This document shows, one piece after another, positions 8,008 through 18,122 of a stretch of 50,844 nucleotides of DNA. A program made the position numbers and the translations under genes. Position 1 is the first letter of the stretch. The number at the start of each line of letters is the position of its first letter. Below the pieces are notes generated by a model that made no database searches, was not told the DNA's origin, and was given only the letters and a program-made list of their open reading frames with translations. This DNA is from Thermomonas fusca DSM 15424 (GTDB lineage: Bacteria; Pseudomonadota; Gammaproteobacteria; Xanthomonadales; Xanthomonadaceae): positions 1-50,844 of the forward strand of contig NZ_KE384103.1 in NCBI RefSeq assembly GCF_000423885.1, read 5' to 3'.

Positions 8008-8820
8008 TCAGCGGCAGCGCGGAGTTTGCCCCTTGTTGCGCGCCGCCTGCATGACCGGCGTCAACCCGGCCGCACGCGCCTGCAATTCGCGGAGGCGGGA
8101 AGCGGGGTCGGGATGGGTGGACAGCCACTGCGGTGGCCGGCCGCCGCCGGCTGCCGCCATGTTGCGCCACAACGACACTGCGCCCTCGGGGTCGAACCCG
8201 GCCTTGGCCATGAGCTCCTGGCCCACGACGTCGGCCTCGGACTCCTGGACGCGCGAATTCGGCAGCAGGAAGGTGCCCTGCAACAACGCACCGCCAAGCT
8301 GGCCGGTGGTCTGCTGCGCCGCCTCGCCGTAACGGGAGCCGGCCAGCGCGCCGGCCACCCCCAGCCCAGTCTGCGCGTAGACCTGCCGGGTGATGCGTTC
8401 GTCGTGGTGGCGGGCCATCACGTGACCGATCTCGTGGGCAATCACCGCGGCCAATTGGTCCTGGTTGGTGGCGACCTTGAAAATGCCGGTGTAGACGCCG
8501 ATCTTGCCGCCGGGCAGTGCCCAGGCGTTGGCTTCGTTGTTGTCGAACAGCGCGTATTCCCAGCGCACGCCGCTCCATGGCGCCGGCAGCTGGGCGGTGA
8601 CGGCGCGCACCACGCAGCCGACGTAGGCGTTCTTCGCGGCATCCCGGCTCAGCGGCGTCGATGCCTTGGCCTGGGCGAACGCCTGCAGGCCCAGCTGGTC
8701 CAGCTGCGCCTGCGACACCGCGCCCACGTATTGGGTGCGCCCTGTCGGCGAGGTGGTGGTGGCGCAGGCCGCAACCGACAGCGCGGTGGCGACACCCAGT
8801 GCAATTGCCTTGGTGTTCAT
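8008..8820 (-). CDS. M48-family metalloprotease lipoprotein
   Basis: A 270-residue zinc protease predicted to be a lipoprotein. It has a signal peptide with lipobox SVAAC (cysteine near residue 19), then the M48/Ste24-like domain with the zinc motif HEIGH (about residues 127-131) preceded by NQDQLAAVIA, and the third ligand region with SRVQESEADVVG (glutamate near 193). Serine at +2 fits outer-membrane sorting. Relatives include LoiP/YcaL of E. coli, which act in envelope protein quality control; the substrate here is unknown. It lies between gyrB and the TPR gene on the same strand. Confidence 0.88.
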   Translation of the reverse strand: MNTKAIALGVATALSVAACATTTSPTGRTQYVGAVSQAQLDQLGLQAFAQAKASTPLSRDAAKNAYVGCVVRAVTAQLPAPWSGVRWEYALFDNNEANAWALPGGKIGVYTGIFKVATNQDQLAAVIAHEIGHVMARHHDERITRQVYAQTGLGVAGALAGSRYGEAAQQTTGQLGGALLQGTFLLPNSRVQESEADVVGQELMAKAGFDPEGAVSLWRNMAAAGGGRPPQWLSTHPDPASRLRELQARAAGLTPVMQAARNKGQTPRCR

Positions 8821-8896
8821 GTCGATCTCCGATCAGGGCCAGGATCGCCGTTGTAGGCCGCAGGGCCTGAACGCGGTGTCAATCCGGCGCGCCCGA

Positions 8897-11359
<2,463 letters not shown>

Positions 11360-11509
11360 CGACGCGTTCGACTCCCGTGACGTGCCGTGGGCACGCCAAG
11401 ACACATTAGCTATAGGAACCTACAGTATAGCCGACCGAGGCCCGCAGGCTTTTTGTGGCCGATGCCGCGGCTCACGCCTGGTTACGCTTGGATCCAGGCG
11501 AACGAGCGA

Positions 11510-12592
11510 TCAGGCGCCGCCGATCTTCCCATGTTCCACGTGGAACATCGCCACATCGACCCCGACCGTGGCCAGCCCGGCCGGGGCTTCCGTGCCGGTG
11601 ATCAGCACCTGCGCCCCGCTCTCGGCCAGAACCTCCAATAACCGACGCTGGTGGTGGCGATCCAGCTCGGAGCCGAGGTCATCCAGCTGCAGGGCCGGCC
11701 ACCCGCCCCTGATCGCTGCAAGGTGCGCGGCCTGCCCCAACAACAGTGCCAACGCCAACTGCTTGGTTTGCCCCCGCGACAGACCCTCACGACCTGGTAG
11801 ATCGCGCAGGGAAATCCTCAGATCGGCGCGATGCGGCCCCAGCGAGGTATAGCCCAGCGCCAGATCGCGTTCGCGCGACAGCAGCAAGGCATCCGCGAGC
11901 GACAGCTCTTGCCGCTTCCATCCCGGCTGGAGCAGCAGTTCCACACCCCCTGCCGCGGGCAACAGGGTCGGCAGCAGCCGGGTGAGGCTGGGCTGAAGTC
12001 CTGTCACATAGGCTTCCCGCAGCAGGGTAAGCTCCTCCCCCGATTGCGCCAGCTCATGTTCCCAGGCATCCAGCTGCGCACTGGCCCCGCCGGTCTGCCG
12101 CAACAGGGCGTTGCGCTGCTTGAGCGCACGCGCGTACCGGCGCCATTGCGGCATGAAGCCATGTTCCACGTGGAACAAACCCCAGTCGAGGTAGCGCCGC
12201 CGCACTTCGGCGCTGCCATCCACCAGCGCGTGGCTGCCGGGTTCGAAGGTGATCACGGCCAGCGCTTCGCACAACTGCCCGAGTTGGCGCACATCCTCGC
12301 CATCCAACCGCGCTTCCCAGCTTCCACCCGCGTGGCGCAACCCGGCCCGGCGAGCCACGCCTTCTGCTTCCCACTCCACATAAGCCTGCAACGCCGGTTC
12401 CCCTTGCCGGATCAGCCCATCGCGAACACGGCCCCGGAAGCTGCGCCCGTGCGCCAATAGATGCAGCGCCTCAAGCACGCTGGTCTTGCCGCTACCGTTG
12501 TCGCCGGTCAGCAGGTTGAATCCGGGGCGCAGGGCGATCTCCGCCGAATCGAAGCGACGGAACGCCTCGACGCGAAGCAGGTGGATCAGCAT
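11510..12592 (-). CDS. recF: DNA replication and repair protein RecF
   Basis: A 360-residue SMC-like ATPase that loads RecA at single-strand gaps with RecO and RecR. Walker A is GDNGSGKTSVLEAL (about residues 30-43). The signature stretch is GLSRGQTKQLALALLLGQAA, and Walker B is LQLDDLGSELD (about 300-310). Length is normal. Unusually, two perfect parS palindromes lie inside the coding sequence and are read as FHVEH peptides, one in the middle (GLFHVEHGFM) and one near the C-terminus (AMFHVEHGKI). The gene sits between gyrB and dnaN in the conserved origin order. Confidence 0.95.
   Translation of the reverse strand: MLIHLLRVEAFRRFDSAEIALRPGFNLLTGDNGSGKTSVLEALHLLAHGRSFRGRVRDGLIRQGEPALQAYVEWEAEGVARRAGLRHAGGSWEARLDGEDVRQLGQLCEALAVITFEPGSHALVDGSAEVRRRYLDWGLFHVEHGFMPQWRRYARALKQRNALLRQTGGASAQLDAWEHELAQSGEELTLLREAYVTGLQPSLTRLLPTLLPAAGGVELLLQPGWKRQELSLADALLLSRERDLALGYTSLGPHRADLRISLRDLPGREGLSRGQTKQLALALLLGQAAHLAAIRGGWPALQLDDLGSELDRHHQRRLLEVLAESGAQVLITGTEAPAGLATVGVDVAMFHVEHGKIGGA
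11532..11547. other. parS centromere site (3' end of recF)
   Basis: Perfect 16-bp palindrome TGTTCCACGTGGAACA, the known ParB-binding parS consensus of gammaproteobacteria such as Pseudomonas. It is one of three identical copies within 1.14 kb near oriC, which is where chromosomal parS clusters normally lie. This one is inside the recF coding sequence. Confidence 0.92.
12162..12177. other. parS centromere site (mid recF)
   Basis: Second exact copy of TGTTCCACGTGGAACA, inside the recF coding sequence, 630 bases from the first. parB and parA are not in this window. Confidence 0.92.
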
Positions 12593-12652
12593 CTCGGGTT
12601 TTCACTCTGGCGGGAACGACAACGCCCGGACTGTGCCGGGCGTCGAGGTGGA

Positions 12653-12668
12653 TGTTCCACGTGGAACA
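12653..12668. other. parS centromere site (recF-dnaN intergenic)
   Basis: Third exact copy of TGTTCCACGTGGAACA, in the 131-base gap between recF and dnaN, about 1.2 kb from the oriC region. Being non-coding, it shows the palindrome is kept for itself and not for the RecF sequence. Confidence 0.93.
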
Positions 12669-12723
12669 TCCCTGCAACCGCGCCCGGCCAGCGGCCGGGC
12701 TCAGGCTGGCATGGCATGCCCGG

Positions 12724-13824
12724 TCACAGCCGCAGTGGCATCACCACGTGGCGGGCGTGGTGGCTGCCAGCACCGCGCACCAGCGCGGAAGAGTTGGCGT
12801 CGCGCAGCTGGATGACCACGAATTCCTCGCGCAGCGCGCCGAGCGCTTCAAGCAAATAAGTCACGTTGAAACCGATGGCGAGCGAATCGACATGGGTTTC
12901 CGCTTCCACCTCTTCCTGCGCCTCTTCCTGCTCCGGGTTGTGGGCGCTGATCTTGAGCAGGTTAGGCGAGACTTCGACGCGAACGCCGCGGTACTTTTCG
13001 TTGGACAGGATCGACGCACGCTGCAGGGACGCACGCAGCGCCTCGCGGTCGATCTTGACCTCGCGATCGGCACCGATCGGGATCACCGCTTCGTAATCCG
13101 GGAACTTGCCGTCGATCAGCTTGCTGGTGAAGGTCACGTCGTCGCGCTTGACCCGGATATGGCCCTTGCCCAGCTCCAGCTCGATCTGGCGGTCGCCGCC
13201 CTCGAGCAGGCGCTGCAGTTCCTGCACGCCCTTGCGCGGAACGATGATCTGGCGCTTGCCGCCATGTTCCTGCCCCAGGCTGGTTTCGCACAGCGCCAGG
13301 CGATGGCCGTCGGTGGCCACACAGCGCAGAGTGTCGTCGCGCAGGTCGAACAGCAGGCCGTTGAGGTAATAGCGCACGTCCTGCTGTGCCATCGCGAACG
13401 CGGTGCGCTCCAGCAGTTCCTTGAGCGCCGCCTCGGGCACGCTGACCTGCTCGGTGGCGTCCACCTCGTCCAGCGAAGGGAAATCGTTGGCAGGCAGGGT
13501 GGCCAGGCTGAACCGGCTGCGGCCGGCCTGCACGGTCACCTTGTCGCTGCTGTGGCTGATCGTGACCCGGCTGCCATCCGGCAGGGCCCGCACGATGTCG
13601 AACAGCTTGCGGGCGGGAATGGTGATCTCGCCGTCCTGGGCGTCTTCGACCGCGGTGCGCGCGACCATTTCGACTTCCAGATCGGTACCGGTCAGGGACA
13701 GCTGTCCGTCATTGACCCGGACCAGCAGGTTGGCCAGGACCGGCAGGGTATGCCGACGTTCGACCACGTTGACGACCTGGGCCAATGGCTTCAGCAGGAC
13801 TTCGCGTTGCAGGGAAAACCGCAT
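12724..13824 (-). CDS. dnaN: DNA polymerase III beta subunit (sliding clamp)
   Basis: A 366-residue ring-forming processivity clamp. The N-terminus MRFSLQREVLLKPLAQVVNV and the three-domain layout match the family, with VATDGHRLALCE (about residues 171-182) as the domain 2 signature. The C-terminus NSSALVRGAGSHHARHVVMP plus LRL contains the hydrophobic pocket end (MPLRL). Length is the usual 366. It is transcribed away from oriC together with recF and gyrB; dnaA, on the other side of the 257-base oriC region, is also on the minus strand and upstream. Confidence 0.97.
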   Translation of the reverse strand: MRFSLQREVLLKPLAQVVNVVERRHTLPVLANLLVRVNDGQLSLTGTDLEVEMVARTAVEDAQDGEITIPARKLFDIVRALPDGSRVTISHSSDKVTVQAGRSRFSLATLPANDFPSLDEVDATEQVSVPEAALKELLERTAFAMAQQDVRYYLNGLLFDLRDDTLRCVATDGHRLALCETSLGQEHGGKRQIIVPRKGVQELQRLLEGGDRQIELELGKGHIRVKRDDVTFTSKLIDGKFPDYEAVIPIGADREVKIDREALRASLQRASILSNEKYRGVRVEVSPNLLKISAHNPEQEEAQEEVEAETHVDSLAIGFNVTYLLEALGALREEFVVIQLRDANSSALVRGAGSHHARHVVMPLRL

Positions 13825-14081
13825 GTAAACCCCTCACCCTTTTGGCTGATTCGAAAGGCACGCCGGTTGGCAAGCCCTTGCTTCTTGAATATGGATAAAT
13901 CTAGAAAGACGGTGGTGCTGGAGTAGCTAAAAACCCGGGATATCTACTGTAACTATTTGTTTCAAATCGGTTTTATGCGGGTTGAAAGCGCCTGCATAAC
14001 CCCCTTGGAAGCATGGGACAAGCTGTGGATGGTTTTGCACGGCAGATTCGATCCCCTGCTTATCCACAGCTTGTTCCGTAC
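13825..14081. other. chromosomal replication origin region (oriC)
   Basis: The 257-base gap between dnaA and dnaN is AT-richer than its surroundings, with clusters such as the stretches around 13887-13910, 13927-13933 and 13945-13972. It contains one perfect DnaA box TTATCCACA (14060-14068) and two weaker ones on the minus strand: TATGGATAA at 13890-13898 (8/9) and TGTGGATGG at 14024-14032 (7/9). In Xanthomonas campestris the dnaA-dnaN intergenic region is the established minimal oriC and also has only about three boxes, so this is the best candidate. There is no gene in it. Confidence 0.8.
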
Positions 14082-15410
14082 TCATTCACTGAGTTTGCGG
14101 ATCAACTTGTCCCAGTCTTCGTGGAGCTTGCCGTCGCTTTCCATCAGCGTGCGGATCTGCCGGCAGGCGTGCAGCACGGTGGTGTGGTCGCGGCCGTCGA
14201 ACGCCACGCCGATCTCCGGCAGGCTGTGTTCGGTCAGTTCCTTGGCCAGCGCCATCGCCACCTGTCGCGGTCGCGCCAGCGACCGGGTGCGCTTCTTGCC
14301 CAGCATCTCCCGCAGCTGCAGACCGTAGTAGTCTGCCACGGCCTTCTGGATGTTGGCGATGCTGATGGCCTGCTGCTGCGCGCGCCACAGGTCGCGCAGG
14401 GTTTCCTGGGCGAACTCCATGGTCACCGGGCGACCCAGCAGGCCGGCCTGGGCGGTCAGCTTGTTGATCGCGCCTTCCAGCTCGCGCACGTTGCTGCGCA
14501 TCTTCTTGGCGATCAGCTGGGCCACTTCGTCCGGCAGCACCGCGCCGCGCTCGCGCGCCTTGGACAGCACGATCTGCGCGCGGGTCTCGAAGTCCGGCGG
14601 GTCGATCGCCACCGACAGCCCCCAGCCCAGCCGCGACTTCAGCCGCGGCTCCAGCCCGTCCACCTCGCGCGGGTAGCGGTCGCAGGTCATGATGATCTGC
14701 TGGCGGCCCTCGAACAGCGCGTTGAAGGTGTGGAAGAACTCCTCCTGCGTGCGGTCCTTGCCGGCGAAGAACTGGATGTCGTCGATCAACAGCGCGTCGA
14801 TCTTCTGGAACTGGCGTTTGAACTGGTCGGTGGTCTTTTCCTGCAGCGAGCGGAAGAACGCGTCGTAGAACGTGTTCGAGCGCAGGTACAGCACCCGCGC
14901 CGCCGGGTTGAGCCGGCGCATCTCGTTGCCGGCCGCGAACATCAGGTGGGTCTTGCCGAGGCCGGTGCCGCCATACAGCAGCAGCGGGTTGTGGGTGCGC
15001 TCGCCGGGTTTCTGCGCGGCATGCCAGGCCGCCGCGCGGGCCAGCTGATTGCTGCGCCCTTCGACGAAGTTGTCGAAGCTGTAATGCGGATCGACGTTGC
15101 CGTGGAAAGGTTCGACCACCGCGGCAGGCGCCGGGCGGGCCGGCAGCGCCTGGTTGGCGGGCGCTGCGGCAATGCGGCGCGGGGCACCGATGTCGACCAC
15201 CACCTCGGCGCCGTCGTCGAAATGGCGGACCAGCTCGCGGATGCGTTCGAGAAAGCGGCTCTGGACCTCGTCGCGGACGAAGGCATTGGGTGCGTAGAGC
15301 ACCAACCCGCCGTCGCGCCGGTCCGCCTGCAGCGGTTTGAGCCACATGCTCACCTCGTCCTGCGGGAGCTCGGTTTCAAGGCGTTGCAGGCAGGCGGGCC
15401 AGACGTGCAT
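14082..15410 (-). CDS. dnaA: chromosomal replication initiator DnaA
   Basis: A 442-residue AAA+ initiator. It has an N-terminal domain I (MHVWPACLQRLETELPQDE), a variable Ala/Pro linker, and the AAA+ domain starting at YSFDNFVEGRSNQLARAA. Walker A is GGTGLGKTHL and Walker B LLIDDIQFFAGK. The C-terminal DNA-binding domain has the signature EIGVAFDGRDHTTVLHACRQI. The frame is open far upstream, but ATG at 15410 gives the standard N-terminus. A perfect DnaA box lies 55 bases upstream, consistent with autoregulation. It binds boxes in the adjacent dnaA-dnaN gap to open the origin. Confidence 0.97.
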   Translation of the reverse strand: MHVWPACLQRLETELPQDEVSMWLKPLQADRRDGGLVLYAPNAFVRDEVQSRFLERIRELVRHFDDGAEVVVDIGAPRRIAAAPANQALPARPAPAAVVEPFHGNVDPHYSFDNFVEGRSNQLARAAAWHAAQKPGERTHNPLLLYGGTGLGKTHLMFAAGNEMRRLNPAARVLYLRSNTFYDAFFRSLQEKTTDQFKRQFQKIDALLIDDIQFFAGKDRTQEEFFHTFNALFEGRQQIIMTCDRYPREVDGLEPRLKSRLGWGLSVAIDPPDFETRAQIVLSKARERGAVLPDEVAQLIAKKMRSNVRELEGAINKLTAQAGLLGRPVTMEFAQETLRDLWRAQQQAISIANIQKAVADYYGLQLREMLGKKRTRSLARPRQVAMALAKELTEHSLPEIGVAFDGRDHTTVLHACRQIRTLMESDGKLHEDWDKLIRKLSE

Positions 15411-15464
15411 GGGTCGAAGGATCCGGAAAAAAGCGCGAGCAGCCGAACCGGGAAACCGGATGGC

Positions 15465-15473
15465 TGTGGATAA
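15465..15473 (-). promoter_or_regulatory. DnaA box upstream of dnaA
   Basis: TGTGGATAA on the plus strand, i.e. a perfect TTATCCACA on the minus strand, in the 207-base gap between dnaA and rpmH. Its position just upstream of the dnaA start suggests autoregulation of dnaA or a role in the origin region. Confidence 0.7.
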
Positions 15474-15548
15474 GATGGGAGCTGGGCAGGTTACCACCGC
15501 GCCCGGGTGCCGCCAAACCATCAGCTGGCGCAGGAAAAGCGGTTGGAC

Positions 15549-15577
15549 TTGCACGGGGCTTATTAGCCAGCTATGAT
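15549..15577 (+). promoter_or_regulatory. probable promoter of rpmH-rnpA-yidC
   Basis: TTGCAC (15549-15554), 17 bases, TATGAT (15572-15577); the -10 is 5/6 to consensus and the -35 weaker. It ends about 40 bases before the rpmH start, leaving a short leader. Prediction only. Confidence 0.45.
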
Positions 15578-15617
15578 TCCGGGTCTTATTCTTTGAAACA
15601 AAGCAAGCAGGCCCGCC

Positions 15618-15758
15618 ATGGCGACCAAGCGCACTTACCAGCCCAGCAACCTCAAGCGCAAGCGTGATCACGGCTTCCGCGCCCGCATGGCCACCGCCGA
15701 CGGCCGCAAGGTACTGGCGCGTCGCCGCGCCAAGGGCCGTCGTCGCCTGACCGTCTGA
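15618..15758 (+). CDS. rpmH: 50S ribosomal protein L34
   Basis: A 46-residue ribosomal protein with the full family sequence: MATKRTYQPSNLKRKRDHGF, then RARMATADGRKVLARRRAKG and RRRLTV. It is extremely basic and binds 23S rRNA. It is the first gene of the rpmH-rnpA-yidC run, diverging from dnaA across the dnaA regulatory region, as in most bacteria. The start ATG follows AAGCAGGCCCGCC; length is exactly as expected. Confidence 0.97.
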   Translation: MATKRTYQPSNLKRKRDHGFRARMATADGRKVLARRRAKGRRRLTV

Positions 15759-15801
15759 CCTTCGGGTCGGATCGCGCGTCCGGCGTCCGCGCCGGAACCA
15801 A

Positions 15802-16311
15802 ATGATGTTGCCAGCGATGAACCAGACGCCGGCGTCCACGCAGGATGCCGGCGTTGTCGCGTTTGCGCGCCGCAAGGCCGCCGGATTCCCGCCTGCTGCG
15901 CGGGTCCGCGCCAAGGCCGAGTTCGGCCGCGTGTTCGATGGCGGCCGGCGGACCGCCGAGCCGCGCCTTGCCCTGCACTGGCTGGCCGATGCAGCGCCGC
16001 CGCGGCTGGGCCTGGCGGTCTCGCGCAAGGTCGATCCCCATGCGGTCGGACGCAACCGCATCAAGCGCGCCCTGCGCGAATGTTTCCGCCGGCTGCGCCC
16101 GCAACTGCAGGGTGGCGCTTACGTCGTGGTTGCCCGCAGCGGCGCCGCGCGAACCGACAACCGCACCCTGCAAGCGGCGTTTGAACAGCTGCTGACGCGC
16201 GCCGGTGCGTTGCCCCTGCCGGCCGTGGCCGGCACAATGCCGCCCGCCGATTCCCCGGCTTCTCCCGATGTGGCCGCGCCGCAAGCGCGCCCCGAGACCC
16301 CTGCCCAATGA
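15802..16311 (+). CDS. rnpA: ribonuclease P protein component
   Basis: A basic protein that binds the RNase P RNA and helps process tRNA 5' leaders. The core is clear: RVRAKAEFGRVFDGGRR, then RLGLAVSRKVDPHAVGRNRI and KRALRECFRRLRPQL, with the conserved RNR-type motif. It has 169 residues from the first ATG, longer than the usual 115-130. The extra length is about 15 residues at the N-terminus and a 40-residue Ala/Pro-rich tail after FEQLLTRAG. ATGs at 15802, 15805 and 15817 are all possible starts. The tail's stop overlaps yidC by four bases (ATGA at 16308), so the tail may be kept for translational coupling. No yidD lies between them. Confidence 0.93.
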   Translation: MMLPAMNQTPASTQDAGVVAFARRKAAGFPPAARVRAKAEFGRVFDGGRRTAEPRLALHWLADAAPPRLGLAVSRKVDPHAVGRNRIKRALRECFRRLRPQLQGGAYVVVARSGAARTDNRTLQAAFEQLLTRAGALPLPAVAGTMPPADSPASPDVAAPQARPETPAQ

Positions 16312-17945
16312 ACCAGATCCGTACGTTCCTGCTGATTGCCTGGCTGATGGTGGCGTTCCTGCTGTGGCAGGAGTGGGGCAAGGAAAAAGTCGCCGCGGCG
16401 CAGCCTGCAGCGGCGGTTCCCGCGGCAGCGCAGGGGGAAGTGCCGGCCGCCGTCGCCGCCCCGCTGGCGGCGCCCGCCGCTGGCGCCATCGCGCAGGCCA
16501 GTGCGGTGGCCGCGGCGCCGACCCTGCACCTGCGCAACGACGTGCTGGCGCTGGAATTGAACGGCCGCGACGTCACCCGCGCCGAGCTGCTCCACTACCC
16601 GCAGACCCGTGCCACTGGCAGCCCGCCGGTAGTGCTGTTCGATACCGACCCGGCCCGCTTCTTCGCCGCGGAAGCCTTCTGGCGCGGAGTCGACGGGGTG
16701 GAGCTGGCGCTGCAGCCGCAGGGCGAAGCGCGGGAGATGACGCTGGCCGATGGCGCCGCCGAGGTGCAGGCGCGCTTCGTCGCCACTGCCGCCAACGGCA
16801 TGCAGCTGCAGCGCACCTACACGTTGGCGCGCGGCAGCTACGCGCTGCGGGTGCGCGACGAACTGGTCAACGCCGGCAGCAGCGCCTGGACCGGCGACAT
16901 CGAGCGCCGGCTGGAGCGCGTGCCGCCAGCGGTCAAGACCGGTTTCACCAACCCGGAATCGTTCAGCCTCAACGGCGCCGCCTGGTACAGCCCGGAAGAC
17001 AAGTACGAAAAGCGCAAATATCCGAACTTCGTCGAGGACGGCCCGCTCAACCAGCAGGTCACCGGCGGCTGGGTGGCGCTGTCGCAGCATTATTTCCTCG
17101 GCGCCTGGGTGCCGCAGAAGGACCAGGCCGCGCTGTACTCGCTGGCCCAGAAGGGCCATCTCTACAGCATCGCCGCGCGCGGGCCGCGGGTGACCCTGGC
17201 CCCGGGCCAGCGCTTCGAGAGCACCGCCTCCCTGTGGGTCGGCCCCAAGCTGGCCGGCAAGCTCGACGCCACCGCGCCCGGCCTCGGCCTGGCGATGGAC
17301 TACGGCATCTTCACCGTGCTCTCCAAGCCGATCCACTGGCTGCTGACCCAGCTGCACAAGCTCACCCACAACTGGGGTTGGGCGATCGTGCTGCTGGTGG
17401 TGTTGATCAAGCTGGTGCTGTATCCGCTGTCGGCCGCGCAGTACAAGTCGATGGCGAAGATGCGCAAGTTCCAGCCGCGGATCGCCCAGCTCAAGGAGCG
17501 CTACGGCGACGACAAGCAGAAGTTCCAGATGGCGATGCTGGACCTGTACAAGAAGGAGAAGATCAACCCGGCCGGCGGCTGCCTGCCGATCTTCATCCAG
17601 ATGCCGGTGTTCCTGGCCCTGTACTACGTGCTGCTGGAAGCGGTGGAACTGCGCCAGGCGCCGTGGATCATCGGCTGGGTCAGCGACCTGACCGCGCGCG
17701 ATCCGTTCTTCATCCTGCCGATCCTCAACGCCGTGGTGATGTTCCTCACCCAGAGGATGTCGCCGATGGTCGGGATGGATCCGATGCAGCAGAAGATGAT
17801 GCAGATGATGCCGCTGGTGATGGCGGTGATGTTCGCCTTCTTCCCGGCCGGCCTTGTCCTGTACTGGGTGACCAATGGCGCGCTGGGCATGGCCCAGCAG
17901 TGGTGGAACATGAAGCGCTTTGCCGAGGAGCCGGCGAAGGCGTAA
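16308..17945 (+). CDS. yidC: membrane protein insertase YidC
   Basis: A 545-residue insertase that places proteins into the inner membrane alone or with SecYEG. The N-terminal anchor is near residues 4-22 (IRTFLLIAWLMVAFLLWQEW), then an Ala/Pro linker and the large periplasmic beta domain (about 60-335). The conserved membrane core begins near 360 (NWGWAIVLLVVLIKLVLYPL) and has the cytoplasmic loop KMRKFQPRIAQLKERYGDDK, GGCLPIFIQMPVFLALYYVL, and final helices ending VTNGALGMAQQWWNMKR. Translationally coupled to rnpA through an ATGA overlap. Confidence 0.96.
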   Translation: MNQIRTFLLIAWLMVAFLLWQEWGKEKVAAAQPAAAVPAAAQGEVPAAVAAPLAAPAAGAIAQASAVAAAPTLHLRNDVLALELNGRDVTRAELLHYPQTRATGSPPVVLFDTDPARFFAAEAFWRGVDGVELALQPQGEAREMTLADGAAEVQARFVATAANGMQLQRTYTLARGSYALRVRDELVNAGSSAWTGDIERRLERVPPAVKTGFTNPESFSLNGAAWYSPEDKYEKRKYPNFVEDGPLNQQVTGGWVALSQHYFLGAWVPQKDQAALYSLAQKGHLYSIAARGPRVTLAPGQRFESTASLWVGPKLAGKLDATAPGLGLAMDYGIFTVLSKPIHWLLTQLHKLTHNWGWAIVLLVVLIKLVLYPLSAAQYKSMAKMRKFQPRIAQLKERYGDDKQKFQMAMLDLYKKEKINPAGGCLPIFIQMPVFLALYYVLLEAVELRQAPWIIGWVSDLTARDPFFILPILNAVVMFLTQRMSPMVGMDPMQQKMMQMMPLVMAVMFAFFPAGLVLYWVTNGALGMAQQWWNMKRFAEEPAKA

Positions 17946-17992
17946 GGGCCGTCGCGCGGGCGCTGGCCGGATACCGGCGCTGCACGCTGGAC

Positions 17993-18070
17993 CGATGGCC
18001 AAGACACGTCGTGAATACATCCATGTAGGCTTCTCGGCGACATCCTTGTCGCCGAGAGTCTTGGCCATCG
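17993..18070. repeat. extragenic nested palindrome between yidC and mnmE
   Basis: Outer arms CGATGGCCAAGAC (17993-18005) and GTCTTGGCCATCG (18058-18070) are a perfect 13-bp inverted repeat. Inside, CTCGGCGAC (18033-18041) and GTCGCCGAG (18048-18056) form a second 9-bp stem with a 6-base loop. The stretch between also holds the small palindrome TACATCCATGTA (18016-18027). It looks like the family-specific extragenic palindromes seen in xanthomonad genomes. With no U-run it is not a classical terminator, though it could stabilise the yidC mRNA end. Confidence 0.7.
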
Positions 18071-18122
18071 GCCCACCGCACATCGTCTCGCCGCGAGCGG
18101 GTCCGTCTGCGATCATCCCCGC

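Noticed and set aside
15759..16311. Missing yidD between rnpA and yidC as an anomaly
   Set aside because: The same arrangement without yidD is known in Xanthomonas campestris, so it is lineage-typical.
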